Shown one piece after another: positions 1 through 8,643 of a stretch of DNA of 64,000 nucleotides. Within the stretch, counting starts at the first letter, position 1. Every line of letters begins with the position of its first letter. Both the position numbers and the translations under genes were made by a program. The notes under the pieces are model-generated. The model was not told the DNA's origin and searched no databases. It saw nothing but the letters and a program-made list of their open reading frames with translations. Origin of the DNA: Mesorhizobium sp. B2-3-12 (GTDB lineage: Bacteria; Pseudomonadota; Alphaproteobacteria; Rhizobiales; Rhizobiaceae); NCBI RefSeq assembly GCF_006442205.1, contig NZ_VFVR01000014.1, forward strand, positions 38,423 to 102,422, read 5' to 3'.

Positions 1-194
1 GTGGAGCTTTGCAGGGCGATCGCAAGGCCGGTGCCGGCCAGCACCGCCATGATGGGATTGCGCATGGTGGCGCGCAGGCGATGACGCAGCACGTCGCCAT
101 AGGCGCGCTCGACGCCGGTCTTGACCATGCGGGTGGCAAACAGCATCAGCGCGACCGCGCCGGCCAGATGCAGAAGGACGACGGAGCCACTCAT
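1..194 (-). CDS. Na/Pi cotransporter family protein, N-terminal part (gene runs off the window start)
   Basis: Reading leftward from the ATG at 194, the 64 visible codons begin MSGSVVLLHLAGAVALMLFA and include the stretch GTGLAIALQSST. The hydrophobic start and the Q-S-S-T motif are hallmarks of the Na+/Pi cotransporter (NptA/PF02690) family, membrane proteins that import phosphate with sodium. The rest lies outside the window, so I cannot tell whether a C-terminal PhoU-like domain is present. The start overlaps the stop of a 24-codon upstream reading frame (ATGA overlap), which suggests translational coupling. Confidence 0.8.
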   Translation of the reverse strand, partial: MSGSVVLLHLAGAVALMLFATRMVKTGVERAYGDVLRHRLRATMRNPIMAVLAGTGLAIALQSS

Positions 195-265
195 CGCGGT
201 GCCTGCATGCGGGCATGGGCAGCGTGGCGACCGGTGGCGAAAGCGAGGGTACGAATCATAGTCAT
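191..265 (-). CDS. Possible 24-residue leader peptide upstream of the Na/Pi transporter gene
   Basis: A short frame starting MTMIRTLAFATG ends in a TGA that overlaps the ATG of the transporter gene (ATGA). An AAGG sequence lies about 6 bases before its ATG. It has no recognisable domain. The exact overlap with the next start is the main reason to list it. It could be a translated leader or simply a chance frame. Confidence 0.35.
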   Translation of the reverse strand: MTMIRTLAFATGRHAAHARMQAPR

Positions 266-556
266 GGCAGCCTTGGAATATAGCCGGAATATTTTAGCCG
301 GATAATAAAAAATTGTCCATTTCAAGGGCAGCCGCAAGGCGACGGCCAGTGTCGGAAATGGACAGGCCGCAACTGATTGCAAGGGCTTGTACGGTCGATC
401 GGCGCGGTCCGCGGCGCTTCGGCGCCATCTTTGCGATGATGTTCAAATCTCTGGAATAAGAAGAGGAAATCATTACGCAATTGTAATGTGAATGTTCAGT
501 TTCAGTTCATCCGCTGGCGGCTATTCCTCGGGCATCGACAACCAAGGAGACTTCCG
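195..556. other. 362-bp intergenic region between divergent genes
   Basis: The region holds the leader-peptide candidate (191-265), two TAGCCGGA direct repeats at 281-288 and 295-302 in an AT-rich setting, and the terminator-like hairpin at 308-364. The right half (about 365-556) carries the upstream region of the RcnB-like gene. I recognise no other gene in it. Confidence 0.6.
308..364 (-). terminator. Terminator-like hairpin in the leader of the Na/Pi transporter gene
   Basis: On the minus strand a perfect 10-bp stem (TGTCCATTTC at 364-355, GAAATGGACA at 323-314) encloses about 31 bases and is followed directly by ATTTTTTATT. This has the form of an intrinsic terminator. No minus-strand gene lies upstream for it to end, because the next gene upstream is rcnB-like on the plus strand. 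It may therefore be an attenuator or the end of a small RNA. Confidence 0.5.
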
Positions 557-925
557 ATGAAACGCATTGTTCTTTCCGCTCTCGCTTTCTCGATGCTGGC
601 CGCCACCTCGCTCACCGGCCAGGCCGCGCCGATGAATGCGCCGGTCGCGTCGCAGTCGAACTACACCAAGGTCGACTGGCAGAAGCCCGGCGACCACAGG
701 GATGTGAAGAAGCGTGTCTTCAAGAAGAAGGTCGTGGTGAAGCGCAACCATTGGCGCAATGGCCAGAAATATTCCAACTGGAAGCGCCACCAGCCGATCC
801 GCGACTATGGCCGCTACGGCCTGCACCGCCCCGGCCGTGGCCAGGAATGGATTCGCGTCGGCAATGACTATGTGCTGGTCGGCATCCTCTCCGGCGTCAT
901 CTTCGGCGCGCTTGCCGCGCAGTAA
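557..925 (+). CDS. RcnB-family secreted protein
   Basis: The 122-residue product begins MKRIVLSALAFSMLAATSLTGQAA, a clear signal peptide, so it should act in the periplasm. The C-terminal half fits the RcnB family (PF11776): a basic region (KKRVFKKKVVVKR), a Y/R/G-rich stretch, then GQEWIRVGNDYVLVGILSGVI. RcnB in E. coli takes part in nickel/cobalt homeostasis, but most alphaproteobacterial relatives are uncharacterised. I chose the ATG at 557 because AAGGAGA lies just upstream and the signal peptide starts there. A hairpin terminator follows at 962-989. Confidence 0.8.
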   Translation: MKRIVLSALAFSMLAATSLTGQAAPMNAPVASQSNYTKVDWQKPGDHRDVKKRVFKKKVVVKRNHWRNGQKYSNWKRHQPIRDYGRYGLHRPGRGQEWIRVGNDYVLVGILSGVIFGALAAQ

Positions 926-961
926 GCACTGACGAGCGCCGGCATCTCGCTGGCCTTTCAT

Positions 962-989
962 AAGGAGGCGGCTCGCAGGCCGCCTTCTT
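962..989 (+). terminator. Intrinsic terminator after the RcnB-like gene
   Basis: AAGGAGGCGGC pairs with GCCGCCTTCTT around a 6-base loop (TCGCAG). The stem has one G-U pair and ends in a short T-rich tail. It lies 37 bases after the stop codon. Confidence 0.7.
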
Positions 990-1044
990 GGCGCTGGTGA
1001 CGTCGGCGCAAATCTGGAACCTGACCGATCGAGCCGCGAAGGGT

Positions 1045-1070
1045 TGTATCTTGTATAGTTACGGGATACA
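1045..1070 (+). promoter_or_regulatory. higBA promoter with dyad operator
   Basis: TGTATC (1045-1050) and GATACA (1065-1070) form an inverted repeat around a good -10 hexamer, TATAGT (1054-1059). The ATG of higB follows at 1080. HigA-type antitoxins bind dyads over their own promoter, so this is the likely autoregulatory operator (inference). Confidence 0.5.
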
Positions 1071-1079
1071 TTGGTGGTC

Positions 1080-1358
1080 ATGATTGTCGGGTTTCGGCAC
1101 AAGGGCCTCGAAGCCTTTTTCCAAACGGGCTCGACACGAGGAATTCAGGCCGCGCATGCTGGCAAGCTCGGCCGTATCCTTGCTCTGCTCGACGTGGCCG
1201 CCGGCCCTCAGGACCTGAACATACCCGCCTTCAGACTGCATCCGCTCAAAGGCGAGTTGAAAGGACATTGGTCGATGTGGGTCAACGGCAATTGGCGCGT
1301 AACCTTTCGGTTCGCGGGAGCCAATGTCGAATTGGTTGACTACCAGGACTACCACTGA
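1080..1358 (+). CDS. higB: HigB/RelE-type toxin
   Basis: The 92-residue protein (MIVGFRHKGLEAFF start) has the compact RelE/HigB fold pattern of PF05015, with a conserved LHPLKGELKGHWSMWVNGNWRVTF segment and a C-terminal VELVDYQDYH. These toxins cleave mRNA on the ribosome. The toxin gene comes first and the antitoxin follows after 9 bases, which is the typical higBA order. A TTG at 1071 would add three residues, but the ATG at 1080 matches the usual family start. Confidence 0.88.
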   Translation: MIVGFRHKGLEAFFQTGSTRGIQAAHAGKLGRILALLDVAAGPQDLNIPAFRLHPLKGELKGHWSMWVNGNWRVTFRFAGANVELVDYQDYH

Positions 1359-1367
1359 CGGACAGAG

Positions 1368-1664
1368 ATGATGATGATGATGAAGAACCCTCCTCACCCT
1401 GGTGAACTGCTCCGCGAAGACGTGCTTGCGCCGTTGGAACTGTCGGTGAAGGACGCTGCCGAACGTCTTGGCATGTCGCGCGTGGCGCTTTCGCGTGTCC
1501 TCAATGGTCGCGCGGCAATCAGTCCGAACCTCGCCGTCCGATTGGAGATGGCAGGCGTCAGTACCGCCCGTGCCTGGCTGTCAATGCAGACCAATTACGA
1601 TCTGGCTCAGGCGATGAGACACGAACAGCCGGCTGTGCGCACGTTACGCAAGGATGCCGCATAA
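1368..1664 (+). CDS. higA: HigA-type antitoxin, XRE-family HTH
   Basis: The 98-residue protein contains the HigA signature PPHPGELLREDVLAPLELSV followed by a helix-turn-helix (DAAERLGMSRVALSRVLNGR). It should neutralise the HigB toxin encoded immediately upstream and repress the shared promoter. The gene begins with five consecutive ATG codons (1368-1382), so the true start is ambiguous by up to four residues. Confidence 0.9.
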   Translation: MMMMMKNPPHPGELLREDVLAPLELSVKDAAERLGMSRVALSRVLNGRAAISPNLAVRLEMAGVSTARAWLSMQTNYDLAQAMRHEQPAVRTLRKDAA

Positions 1665-1790
1665 GATCGCGCCTCTGTTGAGATATGGCCGCGACCGCTT
1701 TTGTTGCCCCTGTGGAAACCGGGCATCGTCCGCATTAGGGGTCGTCTGAAATCGCGGGCATGATTATATGGTGGCGAAACGAGTTGCCAT

Positions 1791-3725
1791 ATGCGCTTTC
1801 CACCCGCCTTCCTCGATGAGATACGCGACCGTGTGCCGATTTCCTCGGTCATCGGCCAGCGCGTCGCGTGGGACCGCAAGAAGACCAATGCGTCGCGCGG
1901 CGACTATTGGGCCTGCTGTCCGTTCCATGGCGAGAAGAGCCCGTCCTTCCACTGCGAGGACAAGAAGGGGCGCTACCACTGTTTCGGCTGCTCGGTCTCG
2001 GGCGATCATTTCAAGTTCCTCACCGAACTCGAGGGGTTGAGCTTTCCCGAGGCGGTCGAGAAGATCGCCGACATGGCCGGCGTGCCGATGCCGGTCCGCG
2101 ACGCGCAGGAGGAGCGGCGCGAGAAGGAACGCGCCAGCCTGACCGATGTCATGGAGATGGCGACCGTCTTCTTCCAGGAACGCCTGCAAGGTCCCGAGGG
2201 CGCCAAGGCCCGCGCCTATCTCAGGGATCGTGGGCTGACGCCGGCGACACAGCAGTCGTTCCGGCTCGGCTTCGCGCCCGACAGCCGCAATGCGCTGAAG
2301 GAGCATCTGGCGGCCAAGGGCGTGCCGAAAGCCGATATCGAAGCCTGCGGCCTGGTGCGCCATGGCGACGACATTCCGGTCTCCTATGACTGGTTCCGCG
2401 ACCGCATCATGTTCCCGATCCCGGATTCGCGCGGCAAGATCATCGCCTTCGGCGGTCGCGCGCTAGCGCCCGATGCGCTCGCCAAATACATGAACTCGCC
2501 CGATACCGAGCTCTTCCACAAGGGCAATGTGCTCTACAATTTCGCCCGCGCCCGCAAGGCGCTGGCGAAAGGCGGCACGGTGATCGCGGTCGAAGGCTAC
2601 ATGGACGTGATCGCGCTGGCGCAGGCCGGTTTCGAGAACGTCGTGGCGCCGCTTGGCACCGCGCTCACCGAAAACCAGCTCGAACTTCTGTGGCGCATGG
2701 CGCCGGAGCCGATGCTGTGCTTCGACGGCGACAAGGCCGGGCTGAAGGCGGCATGGCGGGCAGCCGACCTGGCACTGCCTTCGGTCCAGGCCGGACGCTC
2801 GGCGCGCTTCGCGCTGCTGCCGGAAGGCAAGGACCCCGACGACCTGGTCAAGGCCGAGGGGCCGGACGCCTTCCGCGCCGTACTGGCCGACGCGCGGCCG
2901 CTGGTCGATCTGCTCTGGATGCGCGAGACGGCGGGCGGCGTCTTCGACACGCCGGAACGGCGGGCGGAACTTGGAAAGACGCTGCGCGAACTCGCCAGCC
3001 GCATCCGCGACGAAAGCACGCGCTATCACTACCAGCAGGAAATGCGCGAACGCGAAAAGAGCTTCTTCGGCTCGCAGCGCGATACGCGGCAAGGGCGCCA
3101 GGACTGGAAACCGGGACAGCAGGGCAAGGCAGCCGCACCCGGCGGCCAATTCGCGAAGCCTGGCGGCGGCCGCATGGCGATCACCGAAAGCCTCGGCCAG
3201 TCGGCGCTGGTCAGGCGCGGCGAGGGAATGTCGGTGCGCGAGGCGACCATCATCGTCGCATTGGTCAACCATCCGGCGCTGATCGACGAGAATTTCGCTC
3301 ATGTCGAGTTTCTCGACCTCGCCAATTCCGACCTGACGCGGCTGCACGCCGCGATCCTCGATGCGATGGCGCACGACATGGCCAATGACCGGCACGCGGT
3401 GGTGGCGACGATCGAGCGTGCCGGCTGCGCCGAAATCTGGGAGCGCGCCGTCGGCCTGATCAAGCGGGCGCGGCAGTGGCCTGCGCTGGAAACGGCGGCG
3501 CTCGAGGATGCCCGCGACGCGCTCAACCAGGCGCTGCACTTGCAGCGCAGCGCGCGCACCTTACATAAGGAGCTGAAACAGGCGGAAGCGGCGCTCGAGG
3601 CGGATCCTTCGGACGAAAACTTCCGCCATCTGATCGAAATTCAGGCGCAATTTCAGGATGTACAAGCGACGGAAGCGCTGATCGAAGGATTCGGCGTATC
3701 GTCGGGCAGGGCCGGGCGAGCCTAG
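1791..3725 (+). CDS. dnaG: DNA primase DnaG
   Basis: The 644-residue protein synthesises RNA primers for replication. An N-terminal CHC2 zinc finger is visible at about residues 42-67 (CCPFH, then CFGC). The primase core follows, with a TOPRIM region (VEGYMDVIALAQ near residue 267, then CFDGDKAG). The C-terminal helicase-interaction region starts after a basic, Gln/Gly-rich linker at about 430-465. The length is normal for rhizobial DnaG. The start at 1791 gives the expected MRFPPAFLDEIRDRVPISSVI. rpoD follows after 425 bases, the classic primase-sigma pairing. Confidence 0.97.
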   Translation: MRFPPAFLDEIRDRVPISSVIGQRVAWDRKKTNASRGDYWACCPFHGEKSPSFHCEDKKGRYHCFGCSVSGDHFKFLTELEGLSFPEAVEKIADMAGVPMPVRDAQEERREKERASLTDVMEMATVFFQERLQGPEGAKARAYLRDRGLTPATQQSFRLGFAPDSRNALKEHLAAKGVPKADIEACGLVRHGDDIPVSYDWFRDRIMFPIPDSRGKIIAFGGRALAPDALAKYMNSPDTELFHKGNVLYNFARARKALAKGGTVIAVEGYMDVIALAQAGFENVVAPLGTALTENQLELLWRMAPEPMLCFDGDKAGLKAAWRAADLALPSVQAGRSARFALLPEGKDPDDLVKAEGPDAFRAVLADARPLVDLLWMRETAGGVFDTPERRAELGKTLRELASRIRDESTRYHYQQEMREREKSFFGSQRDTRQGRQDWKPGQQGKAAAPGGQFAKPGGGRMAITESLGQSALVRRGEGMSVREATIIVALVNHPALIDENFAHVEFLDLANSDLTRLHAAILDAMAHDMANDRHAVVATIERAGCAEIWERAVGLIKRARQWPALETAALEDARDALNQALHLQRSARTLHKELKQAEAALEADPSDENFRHLIEIQAQFQDVQATEALIEGFGVSSGRAGRA

Positions 3726-4150
3726 TGCAACTGCGTACAGAAATGAAGGCGCCGCCACGCTTCCCTTGGGGGCGAGGCGCGCTAAGTCGGGTAATTGATT
3801 CGCTTTTTTCATGCGAATCATGCCAGTGGCGCTTGACCTTCGGACAGAATGGCGGAATCAGGACGATTCGAAACGTTAACCCGCACCCGCGTCGACGGGA
3901 AACAAGCGATGCAAGGGACTTGATCACTGGACAGGCGGCCCGGCTGCCACAGATATCAGGGTTAATCTGGACTTAATGTATGCCGCCCAAGAGTGGAACC
4001 GGTTTTGGGGCAACGGCATGCAGCAAACAAAAGAGTGGATGCAGTTCATAGGCCGGGTGAAGCGCGTTTAGAAAAACGGGCGTATCCGATTTGACTGGTC
4101 CGACAGCTTGAGCGGCCCCGATGGCCGGCCGCTAGGAGAAGATAAAGACT
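3726..4150 (+). other. dnaG-rpoD intergenic region with a hairpin before the rpoD ribosome-binding site
   Basis: I see no gene in these 425 bases. Just before the rpoD start, AGCGGCC (4111-4117) can pair with GGCCGCT (4127-4133), directly abutting the AGGAG at 4134-4138. That hairpin could influence ribosome access. I could not assign a convincing -35/-10 pair for rpoD, though one is expected here. Confidence 0.5.
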
Positions 4151-6175
4151 ATGGCGACAAAGGAAAAGGAAGAGGTCGAGACCGAACGCGAAGGCGCCAC
4201 CGATGGGCCCCTGCTCGACCTTTCCGATGATGCTGTCAAGAAGATGATCAAGGCCGCCAAGAAGCGCGGCTATGTCACCATGGACGAGCTGAATTCGGTG
4301 CTGCCTTCCGAGGAAGTGACCTCCGAGCAGATCGAAGACACGATGGCGATGCTGTCCGACATGGGCATCAATGTCGTCGAGGACGACGAGCAGGGCGAAG
4401 AGACCGAGGCCGGCGACACCGCCGCCGATGCCGAGGAAGACGCCAACGAGCTGGCCGAGCAGACCGGCACCGCCGTCGCGGCCACCACCACCAAGAAAGA
4501 GCCGACCGACCGCACGGACGATCCGGTGCGCATGTATCTGCGCGAAATGGGCTCGGTGGAGCTTTTGTCGCGCGAAGGCGAAATCGCCATCGCCAAGCGC
4601 ATCGAGGCCGGCCGCGAGACGATGATCGCGGGCCTGTGCGAAAGCCCGCTGACCTTCCAGGCCATCATCATCTGGCGCGACGAGCTCAACGAATCCAAGA
4701 TCCTGCTGCGCGAGATCATCGATCTCGAAGCCACCTATGCCGGCCCCGAAGCCAAGCAGGCGCCGGTGGTCGAACGCGTCGAGGAAGCGCCCAAGGCCGA
4801 GGAAAAGCCGCGTCGCGGACGCGACGATGAAGACGACATCACCAATGTCGGCGCCGATACGCGCGGCATTGGCGACGACGACGAGGAAGACGAGGACGAG
4901 GCGAGCCTGTCGCTGGCGGCGATGGAAGCGGAACTCCGCCCGCAGGTGATGGAGACGCTCGACGTCATCGCCGACACCTACAAGAAGCTGCGCAAGCTGC
5001 AGGACCAGCAGGTCGAGAACAGGCTTGCCGCCGCCGGCACGCTGTCGCCCAGCCAGGACCGCCGGCTGAAGGAGCTGAAGGACCAGCTGATCAAGGCGGT
5101 GAAGTCGCTGTCGCTCAACACCGCGCGCATCGAGGCGCTGGTCGAGCAGCTCTACGACATCAACAAGCGCCTGGTGCAGAACGAGGGCAAGCTCCTGCGG
5201 CTGGCCGAAAGCTACGGCGTGCGTCGTGAGGAGTTCCTGAAGGAATATCAGGGATCCGAGCTCGATCCGAACTGGACGCGCTCGATCGCCAACCTGACCT
5301 CGCGCGGCTGGAAGGAATTCACCAAGAATGAGAAGGATGCGATCAAGGACCTGCGCGCCGAGATCCAGCACCTGGCCACCGAAACGGCGATCTCGATCCT
5401 GGAATTCCGCAAGATCGTCAACCAGGTGCAGAAGGGCGAGCGCGAAGCCGCGATCGCCAAGAAGGAAATGGTCGAGGCCAATCTACGCCTCGTCATCTCC
5501 ATCGCCAAGAAATACACCAATCGCGGCCTGCAGTTCCTCGACCTGATCCAGGAAGGCAATATCGGCCTGATGAAGGCGGTCGACAAATTCGAATACCGCC
5601 GCGGCTACAAGTTCTCGACCTACGCGACATGGTGGATCCGGCAGGCGATCACGCGTTCGATCGCCGACCAGGCGCGCACCATCCGCATCCCTGTGCACAT
5701 GATCGAGACGATCAACAAGATCGTGCGCACCTCGCGCCAGATGCTGCACGAGATCGGCCGCGAGCCGACGCCGGAGGAACTGGCCGAAAAGCTCGCCATG
5801 CCGCTCGAAAAAGTGCGCAAGGTCTTGAAGATCGCCAAGGAGCCGATCTCGCTCGAAACGCCGGTCGGCGACGAGGAGGATTCGCACCTCGGTGATTTCA
5901 TCGAGGACAAGATGGCGATCCTGCCGATCGACGCGGCGATCCAGGCCAATCTGCGCGAGACGACCACGCGCGTTCTGGCCTCGCTGACGCCGCGCGAGGA
6001 GCGCGTTCTGCGCATGCGCTTCGGCATCGGCATGAACACCGACCACACGCTGGAAGAGGTCGGCCAGCAGTTCTCGGTCACCCGGGAGCGTATCCGCCAG
6101 ATCGAAGCCAAGGCGCTGCGCAAGCTCAAGCATCCGAGCCGTTCGCGCAAGCTGCGCAGCTTCCTGGACAGCTGA
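4151..6175 (+). CDS. rpoD: RNA polymerase primary sigma factor RpoD (sigma-70)
   Basis: The 674-residue product directs RNA polymerase to housekeeping promoters. The order is: region 1.1 (about 20-110); region 1.2 (DPVRMYLREMG); a long non-conserved region with an acidic insertion (GDDDEEDEDE); region 2 (ANLRLVISIAKKYTNRG near 441, then FSTYATWWIRQAI); region 3; and region 4 with the HTH (LEEVGQQFSVTRERIRQIEAK). All core motifs are intact. The acidic insertion and length are typical of alphaproteobacteria. AGGAG lies upstream and a terminator follows at 6199-6224. Confidence 0.98.
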   Translation: MATKEKEEVETEREGATDGPLLDLSDDAVKKMIKAAKKRGYVTMDELNSVLPSEEVTSEQIEDTMAMLSDMGINVVEDDEQGEETEAGDTAADAEEDANELAEQTGTAVAATTTKKEPTDRTDDPVRMYLREMGSVELLSREGEIAIAKRIEAGRETMIAGLCESPLTFQAIIIWRDELNESKILLREIIDLEATYAGPEAKQAPVVERVEEAPKAEEKPRRGRDDEDDITNVGADTRGIGDDDEEDEDEASLSLAAMEAELRPQVMETLDVIADTYKKLRKLQDQQVENRLAAAGTLSPSQDRRLKELKDQLIKAVKSLSLNTARIEALVEQLYDINKRLVQNEGKLLRLAESYGVRREEFLKEYQGSELDPNWTRSIANLTSRGWKEFTKNEKDAIKDLRAEIQHLATETAISILEFRKIVNQVQKGEREAAIAKKEMVEANLRLVISIAKKYTNRGLQFLDLIQEGNIGLMKAVDKFEYRRGYKFSTYATWWIRQAITRSIADQARTIRIPVHMIETINKIVRTSRQMLHEIGREPTPEELAEKLAMPLEKVRKVLKIAKEPISLETPVGDEEDSHLGDFIEDKMAILPIDAAIQANLRETTTRVLASLTPREERVLRMRFGIGMNTDHTLEEVGQQFSVTRERIRQIEAKALRKLKHPSRSRKLRSFLDS

Positions 6176-6198
6176 GTTCGTTTTTGTGACGAAGAGTC

Positions 6199-6224
6199 AA
6201 GGGCGCCGGTTGGCGCCCTTTTTC
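6199..6224 (+). terminator. rpoD intrinsic terminator
   Basis: AAGGGCGCC pairs with GGCGCCCTT around a short loop and is followed by a T-run, 24 bases after the rpoD stop. Confidence 0.85.
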
Positions 6225-6234
6225 GTTTCTGGCG

Positions 6235-7293
6235 TCAAAGCAACGGCACGTTCAGCCGCGTCCCCTTGACGATGATCCCGCCCCGGTCGCCAATCTCGAT
6301 CGAGCCGTAACGCTGCCGGAAGCAGTCCGGCAGCGGGCGGTCGCCGGGGATCGAGAGCCATAGACGCAGCATGTGACGCCGCTTGGCCGTTTCAGGCCAA
6401 TCGCGAAAACCCATACGGTCGTGCAGCAGCGAATGATTGTAGACGAACTGCATGTCGCCCGGCCGCAGCCGCATCGACAGGTTCAGCCGGGGAACATTGG
6501 CAAGGCTGTCGAAGAGGTCCAGTGCCTCGACATGGGCTGGAGTGAGGCGCATCGCATCGGGAAAGCGTTGCGCGCTGTCGATGTACTGGCGCTGGTAGAT
6601 ACCGGTCAGCAGCCCGGCATGCCAGTTGAGCACCGGGATTTCGAAATAGGGTTTCTCGCCCTCGGGTATTTCGCCGCGCCGGTCGGTGGCGATCGGATCA
6701 AACAGCAGGCGGGCGAGATCCGGCCGGCTTTCGCGCATCTCATTGTAGATCGTCACCGTGCTGACCAGCAGGGACTCGCCGCCTTGCATGGCGTCTTGCA
6801 GGCAGAGCAGACCGACGACATCGGCGGAATCGGTGTGAAACGTCTGGCGCTCCGCCGTCTGGTAGATGCGGGTGGCGGCGTCCCTGGCGTTGGCGCCGAT
6901 GTCGCGGATATGGCCGAGGACGTGGCCCTGGGCATTCTGCGAGCGGGCGCTTCCCAGATGGGCGCCCACACCGCAGAAGATGGTTGCCGCCATCTCGGCG
7001 GAATATCTTTCGACCGGCAGACCGCGCAGAACCTCGAAGCCGATGCCAGCGATCAGTTTTTCGCGAAGGGCGGCAAGATGGCCGGCCAGACGGGGCAAGG
7101 GGAAATCCGCCTTGGTCAGGCCGCCGATATCGCGCGAGCCGGCAAGAAAGCCGGCCGCGGCGGCTTCCAACTCCGCCACGTCCTGCGGCTCCAGTTCGAC
7201 AAGCCATCGTTCAGGGTGCCTTGCCATGTCCTCGCCGGTCCAGGCGGCGGGACTGTCGATCTGTTGCGGCGGCAGGTCCGTTGTCTCGCGCAT
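6235..7293 (-). CDS. TauD/TfdA-family Fe(II)/2-oxoglutarate dioxygenase
   Basis: The 352-residue protein has the HxD iron ligands in QTFHTDSADVVGLLCL and the distal histidine in QFVYNHSLLHDRMGF, as in TauD/TfdA enzymes that hydroxylate small molecules using 2-oxoglutarate and oxygen. The substrate cannot be read from the sequence. I chose the ATG at 7293 over an upstream one at 7359 because GGAG sits 7 bases before it and the extra 22 residues look non-native. It is a single gene, convergent with rpoD. Confidence 0.82.
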   Translation of the reverse strand: MRETTDLPPQQIDSPAAWTGEDMARHPERWLVELEPQDVAELEAAAAGFLAGSRDIGGLTKADFPLPRLAGHLAALREKLIAGIGFEVLRGLPVERYSAEMAATIFCGVGAHLGSARSQNAQGHVLGHIRDIGANARDAATRIYQTAERQTFHTDSADVVGLLCLQDAMQGGESLLVSTVTIYNEMRESRPDLARLLFDPIATDRRGEIPEGEKPYFEIPVLNWHAGLLTGIYQRQYIDSAQRFPDAMRLTPAHVEALDLFDSLANVPRLNLSMRLRPGDMQFVYNHSLLHDRMGFRDWPETAKRRHMLRLWLSIPGDRPLPDCFRQRYGSIEIGDRGGIIVKGTRLNVPLL

Positions 7294-7562
7294 GAGGTTC
7301 TCCGGCTGGCTGGCCTCGAACGTTTTGCCGGGCTGAGGCCACGACGGAGATTGCCGCAATCAAGCTGTGTTTTAAACTGGCTTCAATTGGCCGTTCCCTC
7401 ATGGTGCCGGCGCGGTAGTGCTTGCGGGACGTTGGCAGCGGGAGGATAATCCGATGTCGGATGCATTTTCGGGCGACAACCCGGAAGCCGCCCCGGTCGA
7501 GGCCGTGTCGACAGATCCACGGCCTGAGCGCCGTCCTCCGTGGCCCCGGAGGGAGGTGTGCC

Positions 7563-7856
7563 ATGACAAGCTACATCGTGCTGATGAGCTGGACGGAGCA
7601 GCGCGCCAAGAATGTGCGCGAGTCACCCAAGCGGCTCGATGCCGCCAGGAAGCAACTGGGCGAGATGGGCGGATCGTTCAAGGCGCTCTACCTGACCATG
7701 GGTGAATACGACATGGTGGCGGTGGTCGAGGCGCCCGACGACGCGGTGCTGGCACGTTTCTCACTGATGCTCGCTGCTTCCGGCAACATCAGGACGCGGA
7801 CGATGAAGGCCTTCCCCGAATTCGCCTACCGCGAGATCATCACTTCGCTTGGATGA
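7563..7856 (+). CDS. GYD domain protein
   Basis: The 97-residue protein MTSYIVLMSWTEQ... has the GYD-domain pattern (PF08734), including GGSFKALYLTMGEYDMVAVVEAPDD and FSLMLAASGNIRTRTMKAF. GYD proteins are small, ferredoxin-like, and of unknown function. An AGGTG sequence precedes the ATG. A longer upstream frame has poor coding character and was dropped. Confidence 0.85.
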   Translation: MTSYIVLMSWTEQRAKNVRESPKRLDAARKQLGEMGGSFKALYLTMGEYDMVAVVEAPDDAVLARFSLMLAASGNIRTRTMKAFPEFAYREIITSLG

Positions 7857-7941
7857 TGCAAATCGGCGGCGTTTCCGGACCTTGCCGCTTATGGCATCTT
7901 GCCGCAAGACGGATCTGCGTCATGAGCTAGGGAGAACCGCG

Positions 7942-8205
7942 ATGAGAAATGTCTCGATATTGGCCATCAGCCTCGCCGCGTTCTCCTGGACCCAGGCCGA
8001 TGCCGGTCCGCCAAAACAGCTCGGCATGGCCAATCCGGCATCGGTCCATTGCGGTGCGATCGGCGGCCGCTTCGTGGTCAGGAGGGACAAGGCCGGCAAC
8101 GAATACGGGTTTTGCCGCCTGCCCAACGGACGGCTGTGCGAGGAGTGGGCGCTGTTTCGCGACAACAAATGCATCGGGCCAAAGGCCGCGATGCGCGGCA
8201 AGTGA
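7942..8205 (+). CDS. DUF333 small secreted protein
   Basis: The 87-residue protein has a signal peptide (MRNVSILAISLAAFSWTQADA) followed by NPASVHCGAIGGRFVVRRD and FCRLPNGRLCEEWALFRDNKC, which matches DUF333 (PF03891) with its conserved cysteines. Relatives are often labelled hemolysin-like, but no activity is established. GGAGAA lies just before the ATG. The DCC-family redox gene follows 20 bases later. Confidence 0.82.
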   Translation: MRNVSILAISLAAFSWTQADAGPPKQLGMANPASVHCGAIGGRFVVRRDKAGNEYGFCRLPNGRLCEEWALFRDNKCIGPKAAMRGK

Positions 8206-8225
8206 TTGATGGCAGGGCAGGGCCA

Positions 8226-8594
8226 ATGCTGACCGTCTGGTACAACACCCGCTGTCCGGTCTGCGATGCCGGCATCGGCAGGCAGAAGCGGCGGCTGATC
8301 GCGGCGGTCAAGGCCGGGCGGGTCGAGTTCCGCGACATCAACCTGGAGCCGGATGCGCTGTCGTTGCACGGCGCCTCGCTCGAGGACATCCGCCGCCGGC
8401 TGCATGCGACCGATGCCAAGGGTGGAGTCCTCGTTGGCGCCGATGTCGCGATCGCCGTCTGGCGGATCACGCCGGGCGAGGGCTGGCTGGCTAGCCTGTT
8501 CGGCAATCGGCTCATGCTGCCGCTGACCCGCCTTGCCTATGATCGCTTCGCCGATCTCCTCTACGGCTGGAACCGGCGCAAGGGCCGCTGGTAG
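8226..8594 (+). CDS. DCC-family thiol-disulfide oxidoreductase-like protein (DUF393)
   Basis: The 122-residue protein begins MLTVWYNTRCPVCDAG, giving the N-terminal CxxC of the DCC/DUF393 family (PF04134), followed by the typical V-E-F-R-D-I-N segment. These proteins resemble thioredoxin-fold oxidoreductases. It probably forms a small operon with the DUF333 gene upstream. A GC-rich hairpin at 8608-8630 follows. Confidence 0.85.
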   Translation: MLTVWYNTRCPVCDAGIGRQKRRLIAAVKAGRVEFRDINLEPDALSLHGASLEDIRRRLHATDAKGGVLVGADVAIAVWRITPGEGWLASLFGNRLMLPLTRLAYDRFADLLYGWNRRKGRW

Positions 8595-8607
8595 CGGTGA
8601 CATGAGA

Positions 8608-8630
8608 AGGCCCGGAGAATCCCCGGGCCT
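8608..8630. terminator. Hairpin between convergent genes
   Basis: AGGCCCGG (8608-8615) pairs with CCGGGCCT (8623-8630). No long T-run follows on either strand, so termination is plausible but not certain. Confidence 0.45.
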
Positions 8631-8643
8631 CTGATCGCTGGTT

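Noticed and set aside
4091..4120. TTGACT at 4091 as the -35 box of rpoD
   Set aside because: The expected -10 position holds a GC-rich hairpin, so no promoter can be supported there.
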